From: Amphiura filiformis
Lineage: Eukaryota; Echinodermata; Ophiuroidea; Amphilepidida; Amphiuridae
Direction: 5' to 3'
Length of the DNA stretch: 64,000 nt
NCBI RefSeq assembly: GCF_039555335.1
Contig: NW_027305505.1
Coordinates: forward strand, 208,501-272,500
Position 1 is the stretch's first letter. Each line of letters starts with the position of its first letter. Shown one piece after another: positions 55,615 through 64,000 of the stretch. A model generated the notes under the pieces. It had not been told where the DNA came from and made no database searches. It saw nothing but the letters and a program-made list of their open reading frames with translations. The translations under genes and the position numbers were made by a program.

Positions 55615-56679
55615 ATTTGTGTGTGTGTGTAGGGGGGGGTGGTATGTACTAGAAAAATGCGAAAAAAAATGTTTTTAGCATGGTTTAATAGTAAGACGTG
55701 TTTCACTTTATATGTAAATGTCAAGTCGATAACTTACCACATTACATTATATGTACCTGTCCTTAAAAGTTTTCAATGCATGCTTTTTCCAGCTATTTTC
55801 AGCTGTGACAGCTAGTTGCCATGGCAATTGCCATGGGCATAGTGGCCCACCTGTCATCATAACCAAGTGGACTTGGGTCACCATACTATATGCCCTCCGG
55901 CAATTCAGCGCTTGGACTACTTTCAACCAAAGTATTCTAGTTTCAACCACTATTTTTATAATGGGGTTTGAAGTTCAAAGATGCCATATTAAAGTTCAAA
56001 TATAATATAGGCCGCCTGTACAGAAAAGTTTCACTTCCTGATCATCTTCAGTACCTTCATATATCTACAGGTGGGGAAAAGAAGTTCCTCGATTTCAAGA
56101 AGTTGCTTTGGGTTTTTTTTTTTTTTTTTTTTGAAGCCATGCTTGCCAAATTGACATTGACAAAGGTATATTCATCCATATGTCAAGTTTTTGAAGTCCA
56201 CATCAAGAGGTATCAACTAAATTTTCTTCAAACAAAATCTTTTAAGCAGCTGGGATTTGGGCATTAAAATGAATCCCTGGTCTATTTAAGATTGTATTAA
56301 AACAGATATAGGTTAATGAACTAGGCCATTTGAATTGATGTTAATAGGTCTACCGTTGTCCATCGGCCTCTACGAAAATAATCACGAATCTTAATTTTTA
56401 CATTTGACATTTAACTAAAATACTATTTCCAAAAATTGGTGTCATAATTGTTCTGAAAAAAAACCAACATAACTATAACTCATTACCAACATTTAAAGTT
56501 CATGATTATTATAGGCCTACTTGGTATTTTATATTATCAAGTGTGCATAAGTTTTGCCTACGAAAGTTGACTTCCCATTAAAAATATCGGACACCAATAA
56601 ACTACAAAACAACTAGCTTGAATGCAGGGCTCTTAACAGAGCAAACAAACTTCCAGCTCTCTCTCCTATATGCATATAT
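55615..56679. other. Spacer
   Basis: GT repeat and G run at 55618-55640; a run of more than 20 T at about 56112-56133. No gene recognised; the frames at 55747-56267 lack domains. Confidence 0.45.
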
Positions 56680-57190
56680 TTTTAACTTTTAATTTTCATA
56701 TTGTACTGAAAAGTGTGCTATTTACGACAGAGTAACATTGTATTCTGCTCCAAACATACCCAAACTCATTTGCAAACATTCTTAGTTTTTGATATTTGTA
56801 ATAAACTTAATAAAACTAAATTTTCATGAAATAGCGAGATACGAATATTTTCCACCATTCAAAAATATCACAAGGGACCAAGCCTCCGCAGTCACATGTT
56901 CTGGGGTTTCAATACTTCCAGGACTTGGCAAATTAAAACTTCCCTGCCTCGCTTGTAATTTTGTTTTAACTTCAAATTTTCACATTTTACTAACATTATT
57001 ATTTTCAGCACCTGTATTATTAATTTCTAACATGTATACCCAAACTCGTTTGCAAAACATTCGAAAATCTTGATTTTAACTAAATGTTTCTATATTGTCA
57101 AGTTTTTGTGAAATAACGGAATACAAAATTTACCACCATTCGAAAATATCACGAGCAAGCCAAGAATCCAGGGCCTCATCAGCCACCACG
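56680..57190. repeat. Direct tandem duplication, period ~280 bp
   Basis: CCCAAACTC(A/G)TTTGCAAA(A)CATTC at about 56759 and 57039, and CCACCATTC(A/G)AAAATATCAC at about 56852 and 57132, show a 280-bp period. The copies have diverged by perhaps a fifth. Function unknown. Confidence 0.7.
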
Positions 57191-57280
57191 TGTTGCTGCA
57201 GACTAGCTATGCATGCTTGCAACTACCCTAGACAAGGTGACCTTTGCACTAAAGCAAAGCAAAATTGATCCACCTTGTAA

Positions 57281-57940
57281 GGGAACAACCCAAAAGTTCG
57301 ATGAAGTCCTATAAACGAAAGTCCTTTCGTTTAATAGGGAGGGGGGGGGCCGGGGAGGGGGTAAAAGTCCGATTACGTTTGTACCCGGGCATTTGTAAAA
57401 AAAAAGTTGTTACAACATCGGACAAAGTTGATCTTTTTAAGGATTTATTATATAATTTTAAAATTTAGTATTTTCTGGAAGTACGAGTTTGACATTTAAC
57501 ACAGTGGTCGCTTCTGATGATTTCAAATCAATAGAGTGCAGGACGTAGGCCTACTCGCAACCTGCAATTTATATAACTTCATTTTCAAAGCAGTTGTACA
57601 GTTTAGTATACCGTAATTTGATTTTTTTTTATTAAAAACCCAGCAAGTCTTATTTTTCCGTGCCAAAAAGTATGAAGAAAAATATTTTAAAATAAAATGG
57701 AATAGTCAGTTGTTTCTTCCATTAACATGATCAATGTCCAAGCATTGCATCGCCGACCCCCCCCTTAAACAACCACATCCACCATAAAGACAGCCCTATA
57801 TTCTGTATGGGTTAGAATTTTCGATATTTGACAGTTATGTCAGCAGGGGCGGAGGGGGAGTTGGTTAGCTTTCTACCCGGGGCCTAAAACGAAACGGGAC
57901 TTTCGTTTATAGGACTTCATCCAAATTTTGGGTTGTTCCC
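57281..57940. mobile_element. 660-bp Harbinger-like MITE, GGGAACAACCC termini
   Basis: The left end GGGAACAACCCAAAAGTTCG and the right end (reverse-complemented GGGAACAACCCAAAATTTGG) continue as GATGAAGTCCTATAAACGAA followed by AGTCC. TAA flanks both sides (57278-57280 and 57941-57943), as in PIF/Harbinger. The interior has G-rich patches and no transposase. Confidence 0.85.
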
Positions 57941-57943
57941 TAA

Positions 57944-58429
57944 TGTGATCCATCGTTTGTTGTGGCTCTGTGCATGTGCTTTAGCAGGTCAGCTTCCACG
58001 AAATTGTATAATTATGTCAAGTGAAACTTCTCAACCACATGTGACGCGGATGAATATGAATAGTGTGATTAGTAAATAATTTTGTATATCAGATCTGAAA
58101 CATTTCATGATGTTGCATTAATATTTACAAATTTACAATTTACAAATAAAGATACTCACTGAATATTTCACACATAAAATTTAATAAAGAAATCCTCTAA
58201 ATAATATAATATACTTGGAACTATATTATGTTATGGAATTCAATTTTCTCAGTGATTTGACTCAGCGAGCCAGGTTAACCTTGCCTCCAGAACATCGGGA
58301 ATGTGTTGACACGCAAGAGGACAAACATCAGCAGGTGTCGAGTACTGGCCAGGAATATGAGATTAAATTATGATATCCAATTTCAGAAACTGAAACCAGT
58401 GGAGCAAGATTTATTGCCCTCGCTTTTTT
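57944..58429. other. Spacer
   Basis: AT-rich DNA without gene or repeat signal. Confidence 0.4.
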
Positions 58430-58642
58430 CTAATCGAGGGTAATTTTCCCCAAGTTGTTTAAGGAGCCGTTTGCGAGATGATATATGAATCTGATTTTTG
58501 GTGCCACAAGGAAATCGTGTATCTTCGTCATGCAGACTGGAAATTTCACACAGTCAGAAAAGCTTCCGTCTGATGGGTCACTTAGGTTCATGCTTTGGAA
58601 AATGAGGAAAATATATTGACGAATAGCATTATTAATTACCAC
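58430..58642 (-). CDS. Unrecognised 70-residue open frame
   Basis: Starts MVINNAIRQYIFLIFQSMNL; a second Met precedes SDPSDGSFSDCVKFPVC. No domain recognised. It lies just downstream, on the same strand, of a LINE-like N-terminal fragment, and may be element-derived or chance. Confidence 0.15.
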   Translation of the reverse strand: MVINNAIRQYIFLIFQSMNLSDPSDGSFSDCVKFPVCMTKIHDFLVAPKIRFIYHLANGSLNNLGKITLD

Positions 58643-58699
58643 AACACAATATGATGTTAGTTATTTGACACATCAACACTAATCAGTGTATAATAGTCT

Positions 58700-58903
58700 T
58701 TATTCTACCAGTTATGTAAGGATAGAAAGGTCGCTGTCGCTTAATTCAGTCGCGTCGGGTAAATCCTCACTACTATAATATTGACAGCTATTGATCTTGT
58801 TATAATTGAGGTTCAAGGTGTCATCAAAGAAATCATTATGAGAATTAAGTGAGCAATTAAAAGAAAATGGATCAAATTTGATATTGGACATGAAATCGGA
58901 CAT
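58700..58903 (-). pseudogene. Probable LINE ORF N-terminus fragment
   Basis: The 63-codon frame reads MSDFMSNIKFDPFSFNCSL, NDFFDDTLNLNYNKINS and CQYYSSEDLPDATELSDSDL followed by SILT. The block '(C.)YYS.DDL......LSILH' commonly opens the endonuclease region of Jockey/CR1-type LINEs, and this fragment stops just where 'H.NIRSL' should follow. Identification by pattern only. Confidence 0.4.
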
Positions 58904-59069
58904 TATACAAATAACACAGAACTTAAACTACCAATAAATTTACTTAACTTACAACTTGTAAACAAATCAAAAGATTTGAATAATTAGTATGAAAACGGGA
59001 GAGGCTATGCTCAGTGATGAAAAAAACAAAAACGCACCAGTCTCTTAAGCTCTCAGACTCAAATATGAA

Positions 59070-60400
59070 ATATGAATGAACATGAATGACACACCAATTA
59101 AATGAACTAATTAATTTAAACAATAACCAAATCGTCAATAGAAAAACAAATTTAGATCAAAGGTGAACATGGTAAATCAAACTATTAGGTATCAAAATGG
59201 AAAAGATGAACCAAGAAACATTAAGGTCAAAGGTTTAAAGCACATGTTAATTAATCCCTTTAGAAAACAATTCTAATAATCAGATCAATCATGAAACAAC
59301 AGAAACATAATGAAAATAATAATCTGACGATTCATGACGTTATGCAGGAATTACATTGTACAGATAAAACAAATAATCAAAATGATGTAAATGACATAGA
59401 ATATCTGCAGCGTTAATGGGGGATGGGAATTGGAACTGAGGATTTGAACTCGTGTACACATGTGATATCAGAATAGATCAGATGAAAAAGGTAATGTGGT
59501 ACGAGCAGCAGACCAGATACCAGTAGGTGTACAAGAGAGCAGATCTAGTTTCCACATAACAAACTCTCTGGTATTATGTGCTTTTATTTTACATCGAGGC
59601 CATGGAAAACAGCAGGCACAGGAGTGAACCTCAGAGTGAACATTAAAACCCAGAACGTATTAGTCATGACAAGCATATTGAATATGAAAAGCAATAAGAT
59701 CATGGAGATTGAATAACAGTAAATTCGCTGAAATATGTTTGTACGGATAAAACAAAATAAATAATAATATGAATGAATGAAAACCCAATTAAGAACTAAC
59801 TAATTTAAACAATAACCAAATCACCAATAGAAAAAACAAATATAGATCAAAGGTGAACATGGTAAATCAAACTATTTAGGTATCAAAATGGAAAAGATGA
59901 ACCAATAAGCAATAAAATTGAAAGCACATGTTAATTAATACCTTACGACATAGAGAAATATGAAAACAGTTTTAATAATCAGATCAGTCATGAAATAATA
60001 GAAACATAATGAAATAATAATCTGACGAATCAGGCAGGTATTAAATTGTACAGATAAAACCAATAATCAAAATGATGTGAGTGACATAGAATATCTGCAG
60101 CGTTAATGGGGGTGGGAATGGGAAGTGAGGATTTGAACTCGTGTACACATGTGATATCAGAATAGATCAGATGAAAAGGATAATGTGGTACTAGCAGCAG
60201 ACCAGATACCAGTAAGTGTACAAGAGAGCAGATCTAGTTTCCACATAACATACTCTCCGGTATATATGTGCTTTTATTTTATATCAAGATCACGGGAAAC
60301 AGCAGGAACATGACTGAATATTGAAACACAGAATTTATCAATCATGACATGATATTGAACTCAAAAAGGCACTAAGATCATGAAGAATCATTGCGATCAA
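59070..60400. repeat. Two direct copies of a ~690-bp unit
   Basis: GAATATCTGCAGCGTTAATG occurs at about 59399 and 60089, and long stretches around both (for example AAAGGTGAACATGGTAAATC, GGATTTGAACTCGTGTACAC and GCAGACCAGATACCAGTA) are shared with roughly 10% difference. The array lies between the LINE endonuclease remnant and the LINE-like fragment at 58700. No coding; a B-box-like GAGTTCAAATCC is present on the minus strand of each unit. Confidence 0.8.
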
Positions 60401-60635
60401 ATCATAGCGATGTGCAATGAGGACACCACCCTTGCGACGCCCCGACTCCCTATCCTTTCGGATAACTGAAAAACAGGGGGGTGGGGTCAGTACTGTTAAC
60501 TTTCTTATCAAGGTAGATTTCAGTGCCTATGATGATATCAGGATGATAATTATCAATGCATATTTGAAAGATCCGCGGTATTATTACGGATGCTATCAAA
60601 ATTGATGACCATACATTTCAAGGACTGTCTAGTAG
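60380..60635 (-). pseudogene. LINE endonuclease N-terminus, left of the Penelope-like insertion
   Basis: The minus strand reads RQSLKCMVINFDSIRNNTAD, YHPDIIIGTEIYLDKKVNST and GRRKGGVLIAHRYDLIA. These are the opening blocks of an APE-type LINE endonuclease (NFQSIRNK, PDIIIGTETWL, GGVLIAVK). It continues the PHD-finger fragment at 63558-63999 across the Penelope-like insertion. It breaks off at the tandem duplication near 60400. Confidence 0.7.
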
Positions 60636-60638
60636 ACA

Positions 60639-60875
60639 TACAACTTAAGTCACGTATTTGACGATCTGATTTCCAATGGAAAATCAACTAGCAACTCCGT
60701 TGCCAAGCAGCAGAAAACATCAGCTGTACACAGATCGCCATTGCAACAATAGCATCGAAAATTAAACTGGTAGTTTACGAAACGTCTGCATGTAAGTGGA
60801 ATTTTATTGGACTAGTTGTATGAATTTATAAATAACAATCTACTATGAACAGTCCTGATGAATATCTTCAAGAAT
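60639..60875 (+). repeat. Left pseudo-LTR of the Penelope-like element
   Basis: 237 bp, starting TACAACTTAAGTCACG and ending TGAATATCTTCAAGAAT; about ten differences to the right copy. It contains the hairpin AAACTGGTAGTTT followed by ACGAAACGTC, and near its end CCTGATGA. The start codon of the first frame (60858) lies inside it. Confidence 0.85.
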
Positions 60876-61664
60876 TTACGGGATGATTATGGTAAAAACA
60901 CAGTGAAACATCTACGTGACTTAGAAAATTGTGAAAGAAAAATCGCCCGACATCGCAACCATCTTGTGTACACTCTCAGATGCCGCGATCTAAACCTCAC
61001 GCCTCCTAGCCTCAAACTCAAGTGTCCTATCAACACCAAAAAAGCCAGGGACATCATAAATCAAGCTCATCGTGGTCTAGTACGCGAGCAAGTAAGAGTC
61101 ATCAACAACAAATTAGACAGTTTAAAAGATAATAAAGCATCTCTCGAACGTGAATTAAAATCTGTGATTCCCGCGGACTCCCCCCTGGAAAGTGAAATCT
61201 CGTCCCACATCGAAAGAGTTCACGAGAACACGTTTGTGAAAACAAAATGCCGTCATATGCGCAAGCTGCAAAATTTGGCAGAGAAAAACAAAGTACTTGT
61301 AAACAGAAGTCTCACTACTGCATCGGAACCAGATCTTACCGGAACGCAGTTGAAAAAGTGGGTAATTAACTTGTCTAAATTTAAGCTTACTGAGCCACAG
61401 ACCACGGTGCTTGCTAAATGTCTGAATTACGCCGTGTCCCCTACCGATGTGTGTACCGATGAATTTGTGCTCGGTACTGAATTGGCATGTAAAAACTTAG
61501 CGCATTCAGAAGCTGTTCAACTTAGATCCAAAGTCGCAAGTACGCTTAGATCTTCTAAACCTCCGAAGTCAAACATGAGTAACCAAGAAAGAAAGGCTAC
61601 CAATGTCCTCAAAAAAGAGGATTCAATCGTTATTTTGCCGGCTGACAAGGGAAGGCGACGGTAG
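60858..61664 (+). pseudogene. Penelope-like protein, N-terminal region
   Basis: The first 268 codons. It starts MNIFKNLRDDYGKN, is rich in Lys/Arg/Leu with a probable coiled coil (VRVINNKLDSLKDNKASLER), contains NVLKKEDSIVILPADKG, the conserved block just before RT motif 1 in Penelope-like elements (usual form 'I.ILPADKGRATVV'), and then loses frame by a one-base deletion at about 61655. The next frame starts with the continuation VLDKQEYNEK. Confidence 0.8.
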
Positions 61665-62395
61665 TGTTGGACAAGCAGGAGTATAATGAAAAGGTAGACT
61701 CCATGCTTAGTGATACCAAAACGTATGGGGAGCTAACATCGGATCCTACTCAAAAGTATAAGAGAACATTGGTGGCTATTGTGTCCATATTTTCAGATGA
61801 AGAGAAGATTTCTAAGGCTAAATACAAACAACTGTATCCAACCGCGGAAAATGTCCCTCGACTTTATTGCACGCCTAAAATTCACAAGCCCAATGCACCG
61901 CTTCGACCAATCGTCGATTACACCTCTACGATAGGCTATGCATCGTCCAAATGTCTGGCTGATATCCTGGCCCCCATGGTAGGAAATTCTTCTCATCATG
62001 TGTTAAACTCGAAAGCGTTAGCGGAGGAATCAGTGGAGGTGGTTATAGAAGAAGGAGACATATTAAACTCCCATGATGTGGTGTCTTTGTTCACCTGTAC
62101 ACCCATTAACAGAGTGTTGGACATAGTAAAGGAAAGGCTTAAGAAGGAGAGGTGGTTGAAGGAATACAACAAATCGTCTGGTTTTAACTTAGCGACAGAA
62201 GATGTAGTGGAGTTGTTGGAATTTATCTTATCAACCACTTATTTCACTTTTCGCGGAAAGATCTATAGACAGCGATTTGGAGCAGCCATGGGCAGTCCAG
62301 TGTCACCGTTGGCAGCAAATATTATTATGGAACATCTAGAAAGTACTGCTATCGCAACTGCCCCACTGGAAACCTACAAAGCTGTGGAAAAGATA
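61664..62395 (+). pseudogene. Penelope-like reverse transcriptase
   Basis: The RT fingers and palm: RLYCTPKIHKPNAPLRPIVD, TIGYASSKCLADILAP, DVVSLFTCTPINRVLDIV (first catalytic Asp in 'SHDVVSLFT'), STTYFTFRGKIYRQRFGAAM followed by GSPVSPLAANIIMEHLE. These are the characteristic motifs of Penelope-like RT, related to telomerase. The frame is lost near 62380, just before the catalytic box, which in the new frame reads RYVNDILEIV (62391-62420) instead of YVDD. Loss of the Asp alone would abolish polymerase activity. Confidence 0.85.
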
Positions 62396-62396
62396 T

Positions 62397-63322
62397 GTGA
62401 ACGACATTTTAGAAATTGTTGCCAAAGACGAAGTCAACAATGTTACCGACCATTTGAATCAAACAGATGACACCGATTCCATCAAATTTGAAAAGGAAAA
62501 AGACGGCAAAATACCATTTCTTGACACTTTGATTGTTCGGCGAGAGGATGGGTCAGTGAAATCATTGGTTTATCGTAAGGCAACTCACACTGGCCAATAC
62601 TTGAACTTCAAATCGCATCACCCTCTCCACCAGAAACTTGGTGTTGTCCGCACGTTATTAGACAGAAAGAACAAACTTGTCACAGAAGATCAAGACAAAG
62701 TAGAAGAGGAGAAACACATCAAAGATGCCCTCCAAAAACGTGGCTATCCAGCATGGAGTGTTGAGAAAGTTAAGAATCAGATGGCCAAACCTAAGCCTGT
62801 GAAAGAAAGGACCAAGAAAAGTGATTCCACAAAGTCAAAAGGGTTAGTTGTCATCCCTTACGTGGAGGGCGTGTCAAGGTGTTTAAATCTTATAATATCG
62901 CCACAGCCATGAAACCACATTGTACTTTGCGTAACCTTTTGGTCCATCCCAAGGACAAACGGGAGCCGCATAACTCAACTGACGTCATCTATTCAATTCC
63001 ATACAGAAATTGTGATTTGTCTTATATCGGTGAGACGGGTAGGAAGTTCGGAAAGCGATTGGATGAACACAAAACGGAGGCAGAGAAAATTGGTGATAAC
63101 ATAAAAACTAGAGCCACCAGAAAGGCTTCCCAATCAGTCGTCCATAAATCTGCCATTACAGGTCATGTGGTAGAAAATAATCATGTCATCGACTGGGAGA
63201 AGGCTAGGATCGTGGGCAAAGGGAGTAACAGGTACAAGAGGTGGATCAAGGAGGCAATTACCATTGCAGGGCAACATCATGAACAGAGACGAGTGGCAAT
63301 ACAACTTAAGTCACGAATTTGA
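62397..63322 (+). pseudogene. Penelope-like thumb, linker and GIY-YIG endonuclease
   Basis: Frame 62397-62912 carries VTDHLNQTDDTDSIKFEKEK, PFLDTLIVRREDGSVKSLVY and FKSHHPLHQKLGVVRTLLDR, followed by a Lys-rich linker ending VIPYVEGVS. A small deletion at about 62875 moves the reading into 62879-63322: AMKPHCTLRNLLVHPKDKRE, LSYIGETGRKFGKRLDEHKT (GIY-YIG core) and RWIKEAITI. A last shift near 63283 places the expected C-terminus (NRDEWQYNLSHEFDDLIS) in the overlapping frame that ends in the right pseudo-LTR. About half identical by eye to the 13-15 kb elements, so it is a related but distinct family. Confidence 0.85.
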
Positions 63323-63537
63323 CGATCTGATTTCTAATGGAAAATCAACTGGCAACTCCGTTGCCAAGCAGCAGAACACATCAGCTGTACACAGATCGTC
63401 ATTGCAACAATAGCATCGAAAAAGTAAACTGGTAGTTTACGAAACGTCTGCATGTAAGTGGAATTTTATTGGACTAGTTGTATGAATTTACAAATAACAA
63501 TCTACTATGAACAGTCCTGATGAATATCTTCAAGAAT
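63300..63537 (+). repeat. Right pseudo-LTR of the Penelope-like element
   Basis: 238 bp, direct copy of 60639-60875. It is followed by a 10-bp tail GGAAGAAGAG and then the target duplication TGTCTAGTAG. Confidence 0.85.
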
Positions 63538-63557
63538 GGAAGAAGAGTGTCTAGTAG

Positions 63558-63999
63558 GCCTCCTGTTACCGGATTTTTTTGGTTTGGGCTTCTTTGGTGA
63601 CCTACACTTGGATGTACTATTCCCACAAGGGCTAGCACTACCAGTGGATAACCTTTATCTGGCTGACCTTTCCCCCACTAGCTTGTTCATGGGGGATGAA
63701 ATGGCAAGGGGAAAACCAAAAATGACGCCACTGGAAGCACTGTTATTACTCAGACACGAGAAACTGTTGAATAATTCCCATAGAAAACAACATGAGTTGG
63801 CATAATTAGGCTTGCCACAATGTTCACAAATCCAAGAGACAGTACTGTCCTGTAACATATTATAACTCGGAGTTGATATACCCATGCAATCTACATGGTA
63901 CCATTGATTGCAGTGATCACAACATGTCGCTCTCTTAGCTGCCTTATGACATATGCTACAGGGATACTCATGCTTATATGGGCCTGGGTTGGGATGTAG
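63558..63999 (-). pseudogene. LINE ORF N-terminus with NPGP motif and PHD finger, runs off the window
   Basis: Read leftwards from the window edge: LHPNPGP (63979-63999), then a C4HC3 PHD finger: CSIC, CCDHC, WYHVDC and WICEHC (about 63950-63820), as found at the start of the ORF of several CR1/L2/Jockey-like LINEs. After a frame break near 63657 the basic segment SPKKPKPKKSGNRRPTRHS leads to the Penelope-like insertion; the endonuclease follows at 60380-60635. NPGP at this position is typical of 2A-like peptides (D(V/I)ExNPGP) near the start of such ORFs, but the upstream residues lie outside the window. Confidence 0.75.
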
Positions 64000-64000
64000 G

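Larger units (their letters stand above)
60636..63547 (+). mobile_element. Penelope-like element with pseudo-LTRs, full coding span, inactive
   Basis: A 2912-bp insertion flanked by TGTCTAGTAG on both sides (60626-60635 and 63548-63557). It contains direct repeats (pseudo-LTRs) at 60639-60875 and 63300-63537, an N-terminal region, RT, linker and GIY-YIG region in the order of Penelope-like elements. The left pseudo-LTR begins with a remnant coding for the last ~40 residues of the protein, as expected for the tandem arrangement of this class. At least four frameshifts and a YVND catalytic box make it inactive. Confidence 0.88.

Overview
This is eukaryotic, almost certainly animal, genomic DNA. 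It is AT-rich and dominated by transposable elements, and two short minus-strand exons with clean splice sites carry unmistakable TRPM (melastatin-type TRP) cation-channel sequence. The mix of elements (APE-type LINEs with a PHD finger and an NPGP motif, a BEL/Pao LTR retrotransposon, Penelope-like elements with a GIY-YIG domain, and many small TTA-, TTAA- and TA-flanked inverted-repeat elements) fits a marine invertebrate, perhaps an echinoderm or hemichordate. That placement is inference. No prokaryotic genes, CRISPR array or operon is present.

Layout. From 440 to 2805 lies a CR1/L2-like LINE relic (minus). From about 2950 to 10865 lies a nested graveyard: a minus-strand LINE of the craniofacial-development-protein-2-like endonuclease/RT type has been split by a plus-strand LINE (6436-10440), by a TA-flanked MITE (4287-4772) and by other inserts. 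From 12974 to 15300 two 5'-truncated Penelope-like copies sit head-to-head as one insertion bounded by a 10-bp target-site duplication. At 15352-15600 is a TRPM exon (S2-S4 region) and at 50013-50165 the preceding TRPM exon (S1-S2). Both junctions are phase 0, so 15601-50012 reads as one intron of about 34.4 kb. That intron holds a Ty3/gypsy integrase scrap, a 4.4-kb TIR element containing a five-unit satellite-like array and several foldback elements, a complete BEL/Pao element (21545-31874, 450-bp LTRs, 5-bp target duplication) lying inside an older LINE, a truncated LINE (32505-34222), further TIR elements, an L2-like LINE 3' half split by a TIR element, and a set of small non-autonomous elements.

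Upstream of the S1-S2 exon (50166-64000) are two Harbinger-like MITEs (50812-51684, 57281-57940), another TIR element, tandem duplications, and a full-length but frameshifted Penelope-like element (60636-63547) with pseudo-LTRs. It is inserted, with a 10-bp target duplication, between the PHD-finger part and the endonuclease part of a minus-strand LINE that runs off the right edge.

No element here appears able to move: every long coding region has frameshifts, stops or deletions. The only part of the window likely to be translated for the host is the TRPM gene, of which no other exon was recognised. The most unusual structures are the single-event inverted Penelope twin, the octamer-bearing satellite inside a TIR element, a TTAA-flanked foldback element with a 30-bp perfect palindrome exactly at its centre, and a Harbinger-type MITE built from regularly repeated A-tracts.
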